This document shows positions 21,715 through 32,853 of a stretch of 64,000 nucleotides of DNA, piece after piece. How positions within the stretch are numbered: the stretch's first letter is position 1; each line of letters starts with the position of its first letter. The stretch spans positions 1,117,576-1,181,575 of the forward strand of contig JYIP02000004.1 in NCBI GenBank assembly GCA_001051155.2. The letters run 5' to 3'. The stretch is from Chrysoporthe austroafricana. Taxonomy: Eukaryota > Ascomycota > Sordariomycetes > Diaporthales > Cryphonectriaceae. Position numbers and translations under genes: made by a program. The notes under the pieces were generated by a model that was given only the letters and a program-made list of their open reading frames with translations, was not told the DNA's origin and did not search any database.

Positions 21715-22873
21715 TGGTTAGTAGCTGATGAAGTAACCCAACACGCATCGTTTCTTGCGACGACATGATTTGAGCTGTGGCAACTCTATAGCGCATAGCC
21801 TTGGGGCAACTCAACCCATCTCAGAGCAGCGGCAAGCGCCTGAGGGATCAACACCCGTCGACTCTGCAGGCTCTGAGATGCATGCAAGAGGAATTACCTT
21901 GAGACCGTCAAGCCCGGTATGCTGTACGAATCTGCTGTGAAGAAAGTGGCGCACGCAATCCTCGACTTGTTGATGTTCCGGAACTCTCTGGAGTGGTGTG
22001 TTATAGGGCTGTCGGCACACTGATGCCGCACAGCTGTCGATTCCGTGCAAGTATTTTAGACTAGAAGTCCAACGGCGTAACGCTTGTGCTTAGTCGTTAC
22101 AAAACAATAAAGGCTGGTATCATAAGTCGAGGCGGCTCTTCTAGGGTATTCACAGCAGGGGTCCCCTGGGGCGTTTAACCCGTGGTTAAGCGGTCTTACA
22201 AGGACCATCGCTATTGACAATTGGCTCGGCTGTGATGGGCCATGACACAACAGAAAGGCCACCTGACAGACTACGAAGATGCAGTGACTAAAGTCCGCGG
22301 AGAGGTGAGACCCACGAGGAGGAGGCGGACAAGGATCCCGAGGGCGAACAGGGCTCCACATTCCCCAGGCCATGCCCCACGCGGAACGGAGAGCACGGAA
22401 GGCGTGCTGTCGTGCTGTCGTGGTGTCGTGAGAGACTGTGGAGAGAGAGAAAGAGAGAGAGCAAGAGGAGATCCCTACCGTGGCGCTTATCGTTGGTCTC
22501 CGCCAGGGCCCCCCTAGGGGCTCACCGGCACGGGCACGGGCATAGGCCTGGGCAAGCCGCGCTGCGAGACACTTCACCATACCTCTTCATATACGTGTTT
22601 AGACCTGGACGACCTCCTCCTCCTCCTCCCCTCCTTCTGCTGGTTCTCATGGCTGTGTTCTTGGTAAGTCCTGATCAGGTCGACAGCCCCTAACACACTA
22701 CGAGACTCACCCGTGCCCACTGGCGAGTGGTGTGTGCCCTCCATATCTCAACACCCCCCTCCGAGGATCGCCAATAACCTAGCGTATACTCCATCTTCGC
22801 AAGCATGTTCCCCAGAGTTCGAACCCCGCTCCCCAACTCCAAACTACATAACTACCACCACACAGCAGCATTT
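21715..22873. other. Intergenic, GA/CT-rich leader of the ThDP-enzyme gene
   Basis: A GA-rich microsatellite-like stretch lies at about 22438-22470, and CT-rich tracts at 22610-22645 look like a fungal 5' leader. Several short upstream ORFs are present. No other gene seen. Confidence 0.4.
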
Positions 22874-25111
22874 ATGTCGGCCGCAGCGCTTCGCCTCCGA
22901 CCTCCACCAGGCACCCATTGCCGCCGCAATTACCGCGCCTCGGCAGCACTTAGCAGCACTGCCGGTCTCCTCTCCTCCCGCAGCAATGGGCGGACGACAT
23001 ACAGCACCTCGAGGCTCCGGTCCAGGGCCGATGGTCTCTCCGACGCGCCCTTCCTGAGATCCTCATCACCACTTTCGGCCTTCTCCTCACTCGCCCCGGC
23101 CAACTCTCTGACACTATCGTCGGGTGGACGGACAGCTTCACCAGTCACAGCACAGCCCGCCAGACAGGCTCACAGCACAGCCTCTCCGCCCAACATGTAC
23201 ACCACATCCTTCGCCTTCTTCGAGGCCATCTGGGAGGCCGGCATCACCCACTGCTTCGTGAACCTGGGCTCGGACCACCCCAGCATCATCGAGGCCATGG
23301 TCAAGGGCCAGCGCGAGAAGAAGGATGCCTTCCCGCGCATCATCACATGTCCCAACGAGGTGAGTGGGCCATCTCGCACGTGGCGCCCCCGCGGCGCCCC
23401 GGCAGCACGCACGACGTACTCACAGCGCCGCCCAGATGGTCGCCATGTCCATGGCCGACGGCTACGCCCGCCTCACCGGCAAGCCCCAGGCCGTCATCGT
23501 CCACGTCGACGTCGGCACCCAGGGCTTCGGCGCCGCCGTGCACAACGCCAGCACCGGCCGGGCGCCCGTCCTGCTCTTTGCGGGCCTCTCCCCCTTCACC
23601 CTCGAGGGCGAGATGCGCGGCTCCCGCACCGAGTACATCCACTGGATCCAGGACGTCCCCGACCAGAAGCAGATCCTCGCCCAGTACATGCGGTACAGCG
23701 GCGAGCTGCGGACCGGCAAGAACGTCAAGCAGATGGTCAACCGCGCGCTGCAGTTCGCCCGCTCCGCGCCCCAGGGCCCGGTGTACCTGTGCGGCGCCCG
23801 CGAGGTCATGGAGGAGGACATCACGCCCTACTCGCTCGACCAGAAGTACTGGGAGCCCGTGGAGCTGGGCGGCCTGCCGCGGCGCGGGGTGGAGGACGTC
23901 GCCGCGGCGCTGGCGGGCGCCGAGGCGCCGCTGGTGATCACGGGCTACGGGGGCCGGAACCACCGGCTCCCCGGGCGGCTGGTCGAGCTGGCGGACACCG
24001 TCAAGGGGCTGCGGGTGCTGGACACGGGCGGCAGCGACATGTGCTTCCCGGCGTCGCACCCCGGCTGGGTGGGGCTGCGGTTCGGGCGCGAGGACGTCAT
24101 CCAGTCCGCGGACGTCATCCTCGTGCTGGACTGCGACGTGCCGTGGATCCCGACGGGGTGCCGGCCGAGGAAGGACGCCAAGGTCTTCCACGTCGACTGC
24201 GACCCGCTGAAGCAGATGATGCCGGTCTTCTACATCGACGCGGAGCAGCGGTACCGGGCGGACAGCCTCACCGCGACCGAGCAGATCACCGAGCACCTGA
24301 AGGCCAGCGACGCCCTGCGGCCGAAGCTTGCGAGCGCGGAGGCCGGCCGGCGGGGCGAGGCGCTCCAGCAGAGCCACAGGGAGAGGCTCGCGGACATCGA
24401 GTCCCGCATCAAGCCCGCCGACAACGGCGAGTTCGGCTCGGGGTACCTGAGCCGGCGGCTGTGGGAGCTGTGCCCCAAGGAGACGATCTGGGCGATCGAG
24501 GCGGTCACGAACACGTCGTTCGTGCACGACAACCTGCAGCCCGAGGAGCCGGGCTCGTGGATCAACTGCGGCGGCGGCGGGCTGGGCTGGTCCGGCGGCG
24601 GCGCGCTGGGCATCAAGCTCGCCACGGACGCCGAGAGCGGCGGGCCGGGCAAGGGCAAGTTCGTGGTGCAGATCGTGGGCGACGGCACGTTCCTGTTCTC
24701 CGTGCCGGGGAGCGTCTACTGGATCGCGCAGCGGTATAACATCCCCGTGCTGACGATCGTGCTGAACAACAAGGGTAAGTCTGGGGCTCCCCGTCTGTGT
24801 CAATTTCATCCCGGGAACGAACGAATGGGTCATTGACGTCTTGTGCCGCAGGCTGGAACGCGCCGCGCAAATCGCTGCTGCTCGTCCACCCGGACGGCCT
24901 AGGCTCCAAGGCGACGAACGAGGAGATCAACATATCCTTCCAGCCGACGCCGGACTACTCGGGCATCGCCAAGGCGGCGGCGTGCGGCAAGCTGTACGCC
25001 GCGCAGGTGGACAAGGTCGAGCACCTGGACCGGGTCCTGAAGGAGGCCATCGAGAGCGTCAAGGGCGGCACCAGCGCGGTGCTGGACTGCAAGGTGCTGA
25101 AGGACTGCTAG
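22874..25111 (+). CDS. Thiamine-diphosphate-dependent enzyme, acetolactate-synthase-like
   Basis: A three-domain ThDP enzyme of the acetolactate synthase/benzoylformate decarboxylase superfamily; the substrate is unknown. Exons are 22874-23359, 23436-24774 and 24852-25111 (694 aa), with phases checked. The activating glutamate is in RIITCPNE, split by intron 1 from MVAMSMADGYARL. The ThDP/Mg motif is GDGTFLFSVPGS...IVLNNKGWN, with the usual spacing between GDG and NN. The first 107 residues precede the conserved core start (MYTTSFAFFEAIWEAGITHC). They are rich in Arg, Ser and Ala and nearly free of acidic residues, which suggests a mitochondrial presequence. A start at the core Met (23195) is the alternative. 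The gene lies in the GC-rich block, with strongly GC-ending codons. The antisense 496-aa ORF is a compositional shadow. Confidence 0.85.
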
Positions 25112-25762
25112 GTCGGGCTGGGCGCTGGGGACACAGGCTACATGCGATGCGTCGAGGCGTCGGTTGTGACCAACGCACAGCGTCGGGTGCGTGATACGTT
25201 GGGGGCCGCGCTCGGAAAAAGAGCTGCCTTAGACATCGCTACGGAACTAGATGGGTGCTCAGCTGAGCACCACCCTGCATACAACCGCTGGACCCCTATT
25301 ATGATGCGGCGCGTATGCTGTGTACCCTCAGATGTGATGTGGCCGTCCTATCTCACCGCACCACCGCTCTCCTCACATCTCAGTGACATCAACGCCTGCC
25401 CCACCCACCAAAAAGCCCTGCTCATCTGCTCATCTGCTAGCACTTCCTCTGGACGTCTCTGTACTGTTAGCCAATCCATCCATCGTTCGGCTTGCAGGTC
25501 GTTTCTCATCGCCGTCGCCGTCGTCGTCCAGAGACGGCATAAGATCTGAGTATCAAGCAGGCGTGCGACCAAGCCGGTGTTGCTGAAAATAGCCAGCCCG
25601 CGCTTTGGCCTCGTCTCGGTGAGACGGCCACCGACGGTGGTCTAGACCGCGAAGCGCGGGGGCATGTGATTGAACCCTGCATAACGTCTGCCGATCGTGA
25701 AGATGAGATGAGACCTTGGGCCCTGGGAGGGTGGAGGGGCAGCTCAGCCGCTGGTGAAAGAC

Positions 25763-25911
25763 AGAAAAAAAAAAAAAAAAAAAAAACCCCCCCCCCCCCC
25801 CCCCCCCCCCCACCCAAACCAAACACACCCCACCCCCCCCCCACCCCACGCCCCGCACCCACCCCCCCCNGTGGGCCCGGGGGGGGGGGGGGGGAGGGTC
25901 AGCCGCGGGGG

Positions 25912-25940
<29 letters not shown>
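25763..25940. other. Homopolymer assembly join with duplicated flanks
   Basis: A run of A then a long run of C leads to a single N at 25870, followed by a run of G and then a run of A. The words before it (GGGCAGCTCAGCCGCTGGTG, then A-run) recur in degraded form after it (GGAGGGTCAGCCGCGGGGG, then A-run). This indicates the same locus read twice with poor homopolymer quality, not true sequence. Confidence 0.7.
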
Positions 25941-25943
<3 letters not shown>

Positions 25944-25966
25944 GCAGGCGTGCCCTGCCCACCACC

Positions 25967-25994
25967 TCCCAACCCAACCCAACCCAACCCAACC
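25967..25994 (+). repeat. CCAAC pentanucleotide repeat
   Basis: About five tandem CCAAC units. A simple microsatellite. Confidence 0.7.
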
Positions 25995-26500
25995 TAGTAG
26001 AAGCGCGCTGCAACCCTCGCCACACGGCCAGGAGATCTACAAAGCTCGAGCCCTTGGCTCTGCATATCGGCGAACCTGAGGCTCAAGCTCGGCGGGTGGC
26101 GACAGATAAGTAGGTGATTAGGTGAAGGCGAGGGTGACAGCGAGCGCAGCTCGCGCAGCTCCTCCATCAGCATCCCCCCCCTGCTGGCGCGGCGTGGCTG
26201 CTTGCTGCTTGCTGCTTGTTGCTAGCTGCCGCTTCGAGGTGCTGACCGTCATGCACGCACGCACGCGTGTGGAGGGGCAGAGGGGCAAATTGCCCAGGCG
26301 CCTCCGCCTGCAGCTACAGTATGTGAGCTCCTGCGCACATACACACACACACAGCACACTCTCTCTCTCTCTCCATCCACGGCAGCACGGGTCACCGCGG
26401 GGCGGCGGCCGCAGCGGCGCTGAGATCTGCCCCTCTGGGCCTCGAACACCAGCGTCGATCGTCCATGGGACCCCCCAGCCAGCCTGTTAGCCAGCCTGTT

Positions 26501-26551
26501 CTGGCCTGCCTGGCCTGCCTGGCCTGCCTGGCCTGCCTGGCACGCCTGGGT
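26501..26551 (+). repeat. Ten-base minisatellite (CTGGCCTGCC)n
   Basis: Roughly five tandem copies of a CTGGCCTGCC unit in the low-complexity tract upstream of the cyclin gene. Confidence 0.7.
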
Positions 26552-27344
26552 CGGCTGTGGTTGGTCCCCCCCGCCGTCGCCCTGGCCGCCCTGGGCCGCC
26601 TGGCGGGTATACGAGGCCTGGAGGGACGTGGGAGGACCTGTCGGGCCTTGTCGTGCCTGTCCAGTACGATCACCTGGACGGCGTCTCTGCCCCTCCTCGG
26701 GAGTAACATCTGATCTGATGAGGCTCCCCTACAGCAGGTAAAGTATGGTGCCATGCGCCTCGATGCTTCTCCACCCCGTCGCTGCTAGGTCTCAACGCTG
26801 TGGGGATGGCCGCTTCTAGCGGCGGCAGCCTCCTGGAGCACAGAGAAGAGAGGAAGCAGAACAAGAAGGATAAATGAGCTCTCCTCCCTCGCCAGCTCCT
26901 CGATCCCGTGGTCACTCAAGTCAACCTTACCTTACCTTGCCCCGTGCCTGTTCGACCTCGAAGAGCTCGAGGAACACCCTGGTCTGCCGTCCAGCGTCTC
27001 CAAATTCCTTGAGCCCCCACCACAGCCCAGCCCGCACCTGGGGGTCCCTTCACCCGCGCCTCAACTCCACGCGCGCCCTTTCTTGACTGGCTGCCACCCC
27101 AGCACGTCCCAGGTCCAGCCCACCAGCTTCACGGCCTCCCCTGCCGGCCTCCTCCTCCTCCTCCTGTCTATCTACTGCCCTGCAGCGGAGGGGTCACTAC
27201 CCTCGGGCCACCGATCCCGACCAGGCCGCGCGCGAGATCATGAGCAACCTGGTGCGAAGATTGCCATCACGAAGATCGATAGCCATACGCATACGGGACC
27301 AGCCCCCGTGGCCCACGTAACAGCAGCAGCACCGCACGACGAAG

Positions 27345-27347
<3 letters not shown>

Positions 27348-27384
<37 letters not shown>

Positions 27385-27389
27385 CGCAC

Positions 27390-27427
<38 letters not shown>

Positions 27428-27475
27428 ACAAACACACATACACACATACACACACGAGCACGCACGCACGCACAC
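27348..27475 (+). repeat. (CA)n microsatellite
   Basis: An interrupted CA dinucleotide repeat of about 125 bp with GCACA and TACA interruptions. It gives open frames on both strands that are not genes. Confidence 0.85.
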
Positions 27476-27836
27476 GCCAGACCCACGCGGTTGCTCACAC
27501 GAGCCAGATCACGCAGGTTCGCACGCCACGACTCAATACGGCACGTTACGCGAGCGAACGAAGACCAATCACGCCCGCCTTCGAGTCCTTGCCCCACGCG
27601 GTCACGAGGCAGGAGACGGCTGGAGACGGCTGGACAGGAACATCGAGGGACCGGGAGGCAAAACAGGCAACCGTCCTTAGCACCGGGGGGGCAGAGACCT
27701 GTCTGGACCACGCTATCTCATCTCGTGTGGCCTAGCTTCTCGTGGTCGTGGTGTACTGTCGACCTGGACCGCCCCTGTCTGTCCTCCCTCGCTCGTACCC
27801 GCAGGCTGAAGCCATAGCCGCGCGGAAGACGGCGGG

Positions 27837-29102
27837 ATGTCGCCGAGTCCGAGAGATGCAGGGGGAGCAGCCTCGCCACCGGCAGCAGCATCGCCACCGG
27901 CAGCGGCAGCAGCAGGCCCGGCGGCGGAGGAGAACCACACCCCAGAGCCAGGCAACAGGTCCGCTCCGCAGTCACCTCCTCCGCCACCGAACCCCTCGGC
28001 GGACCCCCGGCTGCTCGTCCACCCGCCCCCACAGGCCCTCCAACCCGTCGCCTCCCCCCAGCTCAACGCCCAGCCCGACGACATCTTCCGGGTCCCGCCG
28101 CTCGCCGCCCTCAAGCTGCTCAGCGCGGGCGTCGAGGCCCTCGTGCGCATCACCGGCGACATACCGCCCACCCCGCCGCCCGCCACGCCCCACGTGCCGC
28201 ACATGAGGGGCATGCAGGCCGAGAAGGAGAGCATCGTCAGGAACTACTCCGAGAAGAGCCTCGCCCGGCTGCGCGAGATGGCGCGCCAGACCCAGGACGC
28301 CGGCAGCACCCCGGGCCCGCCGCAGACCATCCCCGACGACACGCGCACGCCCTCCGCCTCCTCCTCGCAGCCGCAGTCGCCGGGGCTCGCGATCCCGGCG
28401 CCGGCGCCCGCGCGCCCCGCCCAGCTCGCCGTGCCGGGTCTCGGCCAGCCGTCCCCCGCGCCCATCGACGGGGTGTACATGAAGCCGGCGCCGAGTCCCG
28501 AGCCCGCCGCCCCGGGATCCTTCGCATCGCCGCCGCCGCCGCCGGCCGCGACGCCCGAGCCCTACGTGGTCATCGGCGCGAACAGCCAGCCGCTGAACCT
28601 GCAGCACAGCGCCATCACGCGCAAGTTCTACAGCAAGAAGCCGCCGCCCATCGGCATCTCGGACTACCTGCTGCGCATCCACCGCTTCTGCCCGATGTCG
28701 ACCGCCGTGTACCTCGCCACGTCGCTGTACATCCACCGGCTGGCGGTCGACGAGCGGGCGGTGGCGGTCACGAAGCGCAACGCCCACCGGCTGCTGCTGG
28801 CCGGCCTGCGGGTGGCGATGAAGGCGCTCGAGGACCTGAGCTACCCGCACGCTAAGGTCGCCAAGGTCGGCGGCGTCAGCGACGTCGAGCTGGCGAGGCT
28901 CGAGATCAGCTTCTGCTTCCTGTGCGGCTTCGAGCTGGTCGTCGGCGCGCCGGTGCTGCAGGAGCACTGGACCACGATGAAGAACGGGCCGGACTTGCGG
29001 CACATCGGCGGTGGTGGCGGTGGCGGTGGCGTCGTGCCGGCCATGAAGCTGGACCTGAGGATACCGACGCACCCGGGACACCATGGCCGTTTCTCCCACT
29101 GA
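27837..29102 (+). CDS. preg: PHO80-type cyclin (PREG-like)
   Basis: A cyclin of the PHO80/Pcl family, the regulatory partner of a PHO85-type CDK. In Neurospora PREG (with PGOV) keeps the phosphate regulator NUC-1 inactive when phosphate is plentiful. The 421-aa product has a long Pro/Ala-rich disordered N-terminal half (residues 1-250). The cyclin box starts around GISDYLLRIHRFCPMSTAVY and continues through SLYIHRL, KRNAHRLLLAGLRVAMKALE, and KVGGVSDVELARLE with SFCFLCGFEL. All core family segments are present. After the box a Gly run (GGGGGGGG) and a short basic tail follow. The start is the first ATG of the frame; a later Met near residue 123 would also retain the whole cyclin box. Single exon. 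The N-terminal composition mirrors the GC-rich surroundings. Confidence 0.9.
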   Translation: MSPSPRDAGGAASPPAAASPPAAAAAGPAAEENHTPEPGNRSAPQSPPPPPNPSADPRLLVHPPPQALQPVASPQLNAQPDDIFRVPPLAALKLLSAGVEALVRITGDIPPTPPPATPHVPHMRGMQAEKESIVRNYSEKSLARLREMARQTQDAGSTPGPPQTIPDDTRTPSASSSQPQSPGLAIPAPAPARPAQLAVPGLGQPSPAPIDGVYMKPAPSPEPAAPGSFASPPPPPAATPEPYVVIGANSQPLNLQHSAITRKFYSKKPPPIGISDYLLRIHRFCPMSTAVYLATSLYIHRLAVDERAVAVTKRNAHRLLLAGLRVAMKALEDLSYPHAKVAKVGGVSDVELARLEISFCFLCGFELVVGAPVLQEHWTTMKNGPDLRHIGGGGGGGGVVPAMKLDLRIPTHPGHHGRFSH

Positions 29103-29723
29103 GCGATCACACCCAGACCAGGGGGCTGGCCCGAGAGGAGGAGGACACCGGGATGCCTATCATGGGCTACGCACATGCCCGACGGGAGCGTACCGGTGGG
29201 GCATGTTGGGTTTCTTTTCACCATTACCCTGCATATATTGCATTGCGCGGTGGGGTTTGCGAGTTCGAACGGCGGTGGCGGCGCGCCGCCGGGGCATCAT
29301 AAGCATATATAACTGCTGTACCTGTACCAGGTCAACGGGGCGAGGCGAACATGCATCCTGCTTTAACGGCCTCATATTATTCGATTCCCATGGCCGTGTT
29401 TCTTTCGTCTTGAGTATGACTGTTATATCTCGTGCTCATCTTGATATCGACATGCTATATAGACTATGACTACAGTAGCCTCTGCAGCTTCTACCAAGAC
29501 TGGCAGTGGACCCACAGCAGGGCCTCCCCTGTCGCCCCGTGGCCCCCTCAGCCAGGGAGGGGTAACAGTGGGTAGGTACTGGTACTGCTGCACCGTAGGG
29601 GCCCCATGGCGACATGGGGGAGCTCTCTGCAGTGAGACGACCACCGTCGTAATGCGGGGCTCAGTTCCTCTCAAGACGCCCGCCGACGACAACCGCCTGC
29701 TACCTTTTTATCGTTCGCTCTAC
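29103..29723. other. Intergenic, nothing recognised
   Basis: This is the 3' flank of the cyclin gene and the promoter of pepP. The open frame continues upstream of the chosen pepP start, but has no protein-like pattern before the Met at 29724. Confidence 0.4.
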
Positions 29724-31519
29724 ATGCGTCGTCTCCTGTCTCACCAGGCAGCACACGTTCTCCACCGCACACCGACGCGGTCAGCTGTCGCTTGTCCCAG
29801 CCTGCTGCAAGCTTCCCGGCAGCGAGCCCCTCTGTCGCCCGTCTGGAGCCCGCGCAGCTCCTCTCCGTTCCAACCCCGCCGCATCGTGAGTTCGGTACGA
29901 TCCCCCAGTGCATCCGCACAGCTACAGATCGCAGAGATGGCGCCCTACGAGGAGACCCTGAAGGGCAAATACCCTGGCAAGCTCCACGCCAAGAAGGTCG
30001 CCCAGTATATCCAGTCCAAGATCCCCGGTGCCACGGGCGTGATCTACGTCGAGAGCAAGAAGGCGAAGTTCCATGAGGACTGCGATCAGGAGGAGCACTT
30101 CCGGTAGATCCGACCTCTACAGCCCCCCTCCACCCTCTCTCTCCCTCCATCTTCTCTTCTCATATCTATCATAGTCAGCGCCGTTCCTTTTACTACGTCA
30201 CCGGCTGCAACCTCCCCGACTGTCACTACACCTACGATATCAGCACCGGGAAGGCAACCCTGTACATTCCTCCCGTCGACCCCGAGTCTGTGATCTGGTC
30301 CGGTCTTCCCCTCTCCGCGCAGGAGGCTCTCGATCAGTACGACATCGACCATGTGTCATACACAACCGACGTCAACGCGTCCCTCGCCCACCTAGCATCC
30401 TCGTCCGGGACCGTCTTCGCCGTCGCGGGCCAGGTGTCAGACAACATCACCTTCCTCGAGTTCGACAACAAGAACATGACCATCCTGAAGGAGGCGATCG
30501 AGTACAGCCGCGCGATCAAGACCCCCTACGAGATCGCCCTGATCCGGAAGGCGAGCGACATCTCCTCTGCGGGCCACCGGGCCGTCATGCAGAGGGTGAG
30601 GCACGCCGCGAACGAGGCCGAGCTTCACTCCGTGTTCCTGTCGAACTGCACGGCCAAGAACGCAAAGAACATGGCCTACGACGTGATAGCAGCCAGCGGC
30701 CGCGCTGCGGCTACCCTGCACTACGTCAGGAACGACCAGCCGCTGGCGGGCAAGCAGAACCTGCTGCTCGACGCCGGGTGCGAGGTGGACTGCTACGCCA
30801 GCGACATCACGCGGACGTTCCCCATCAGCGGCAAGTTCACCCCCGAGAGCCGCGCGATCTACGACATCGTGCTGAAGATGCAGCACGAGAGCATCAAGAT
30901 GCTCAAGGAGGGCGTGCGGTGGGACGACGTGCACGAGACCGCGCACCGCGTCGCCATCGACGGGCTCCTGGCGCTGGGGATACTCAAGGGCGACAAGGAT
31001 GACATCTTCAGGAGCCGGACCAGCGTGGCGTTCTTCCCCCACGGCCTGGGCCATTATCTGGGCATGGACACGCATGACACCGGCGGCGATCCGAACTATG
31101 CCGATAAGGATACCATGTTTCGGTACCTGAGAAAGAGAGGGACGTTGCCCGCGGGTGCGGTGATCACGGTCGAGCCGGGTGTGAGTTCAATCAACCCTCC
31201 TCCGGCGTGCCTGCTGGGGTGGCAAGGAGACTGACATCGGTGTGGCACAGATCTACTTCTGCAAGTTCATCATCGAACCAGCGCTGAAGGACCCAGAGAC
31301 TTCGAAGTACATCGATGCCGATGTACTCGATAAGTACTGGGATGTGGGTGGCGTGAGGTGAGTAGCAGCCGTGGCTATACTTTTGTGGCATAAATGACAC
31401 AGCTGACTTTCTCCTACAGGATCGAGGATAATGTTGTTATTACGACGAGTGGCTGCGAGAATCTGACATCGGTCATCAAGGATGCGGATGAAATCGAGAA
31501 GCTGATCTCGTCGAGTTGA
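29724..31519 (+). CDS. pepP: Xaa-Pro aminopeptidase PEPP (M24B)
   Basis: A metallopeptidase that removes N-terminal residues preceding proline; it has two metal ions. Exons are 29724-30103, 30175-31180, 31251-31357 and 31420-31519 (530 aa; 459 aa if the Met at 29937 is used). The aminopeptidase-P N-domain includes [19 protein letters not shown] across the first splice. The catalytic pita-bread domain has metal ligands in [20 protein letters not shown] (two Asp), [13 protein letters not shown] (His), ITVEPG (Glu) and RIEDNVV (Glu). The Met at 29937 ([20 protein letters not shown]) is the usual PEPP start. Upstream, an in-frame Arg/Ser-rich stretch starting [15 protein letters not shown] looks like a mitochondrial presequence, so I give the longer form and note both. 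Conserved core gene in the GC-rich block. Confidence 0.93.
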
Positions 31520-31854
31520 GCCAGAGATAAATAATACCATTGCCTTGATCGGCTCCCACGTCCGCTAATGTTGGCGGCCAGCTTCAAACTATAGAATGCT
31601 CTTCTGCCTAGGAAACGTATCCTCTCGTAATGGGCGCAAGGCACAAACTCTAGCAGACAGCGAATACTCGATGCCAAACTACAAGTTCAGCTAATTGACC
31701 ATCCAGGACGATCGCATGTAATAGGTCACAATGCAAGGCACCACTCAGCTATGTCAAATAATGTTTCGATAACTGACTTAACACATCTCAAGAGTCTCGG
31801 CTCCCCAACCCCGGGCCATAATCAACCTCTCCTTGGACCTAGTCGATCGGCCAG
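31520..31854. other. Intergenic between convergent genes
   Basis: 3' flanks of pepP (+) and the DUF3712-type gene (-). No feature seen. Confidence 0.4.
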
Positions 31855-32853
31855 TCAAACTTCACACCCCATGAGAAGATCAAAGTCGATTAAACTTATA
31901 GCCGTGAAAGGAGCCAGTTCAGAGGGCATGATCTTCATAGCCCCACAGAAAGGAAGTCCACCCGCCACAGTGACATGAGCCAGGGCGTTGTCTACGTACG
32001 GGATATGCTCCCCGTTGACTGCCGCCTGGTCGCCCACGACGTTGAATCGGATGGCCAGGCCCCATCCTTGATCCCGCCACGGACATCCTCGAGATACGCG
32101 GACACGGTGTCGAGCATCTGGTTGCTAGGCCGCAGGAGGAGATCCTGCACGCGCACCTGTCCGATCTGCATGCCACCGGCACGTTCAGCCGGGGGTCTCT
32201 GGTCAGCGCGAAGGAGCCGCGCAGGTTGGACCCGTCCTCCCCGGCAGTGGCGTCCAAGACGCGCAGGCCCTCAAGGCGGGGTGCCGGAACGGCGAGGCTA
32301 GTGAAGCTCGGGGCGCCGTCGCTACTAGCGTTGTACAGGTCCAGTGTGAAGGGCGCCAGGTGCGCTGTGACGCCGGGCGCGGTGCTGAGCCCCGTGGTGA
32401 GCCCGAGCCGGGCGGTCGAGGCGGTCAGCAGCCTGAGGGTCACGTTCTTGAGGGGTAGGACGGTCGAGTCGATGGTGGGCGTTATCACGGCCGGAATCGC
32501 GACGAAGGAGCTACAGAAGTTGTTAGTGCCTTTGTATGCTCGTTGCCCACCGCTCCTCCGCCTCATTATGAACGGCGACGCCCATTGAGTTGAGAAGGCG
32601 GGTGGCACTGTTGTTCATGGTAGTATGGAATCAAAACACTCACAAAATCAGCAAGGGAGATGACCAAGAAGATGACAAAGGCAGCTGCTCCGATGTACCA
32701 CAAACGATATCTTCGCAGGTGTGCCCGGACTCTCTGCCAGCGCGAGGGCTGGTGAGGCACCAGGGCCTGCTCTTGCGACTCCCGATTGTCGAGCTCCTTG
32801 TCTCCCTGTTCACAGCCCCCCGTGGAGTCGCGTTCTTCGCGATACATCGCCAT
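31855..32853 (-). pseudogene. DUF3712-type membrane protein, frameshifted
   Basis: The gene has the layout of fungal DUF3712 membrane proteins: a charged cytosolic N-terminus, one membrane segment (WYIGAAAFVIFLVISLADF), then an outside domain. After a short intron (donor GTGAGT right after LADF, CTAAC branch, CTGTAG end) the domain reads VITPTIDSTVLPLKNVTLRL and LTTGLSTAPGV. It then leaves frame near 32184, where GMQIGQVRVQDLLLRPSNQM continues in another frame. It shifts again near 32050, where VVGDQAAVNGEHIPYVDNAL and VAGGLPFCGAM follow in the third frame. Both shifts look like single-base losses. The splice from exon 1 to exon 2 is also out of phase. It is either a pseudogene or a sequence-error hotspot. 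Function of the family is unknown. Confidence 0.65.

Larger units (their letters stand above)
25112..27836. other. Long intergenic tract rich in simple repeats
   Basis: A 2.7-kb tract of low-complexity DNA holding microsatellites, a minisatellite and one assembly join (listed separately). All ORFs here are translations of repeats. It presumably contains the promoter and leader of the PREG-like cyclin gene. Confidence 0.5.

Noticed and set aside
23343..24833. 496-codon minus-strand ORF opposite the ThDP enzyme
   Set aside because: It is a shadow of GC-ending codons; it has low-complexity Ala/Arg/Val composition and no family motif, while the plus strand carries a complete enzyme.
25666..26113. 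Poly-Lys/Pro ORFs around the N at 25870
   Set aside because: They are homopolymer artefacts at an assembly join.
26501..26551. CRISPR-like array
   Set aside because: Perfect head-to-tail minisatellite without spacers, in a eukaryotic genome.
27083..27817. His/Thr-rich ORFs over the CA repeat
   Set aside because: Translations of a dinucleotide microsatellite on both strands.
27972..29099. 375-codon minus-strand ORF opposite the PREG-like cyclin
   Set aside because: Same compositional effect; the plus strand has a full cyclin box.
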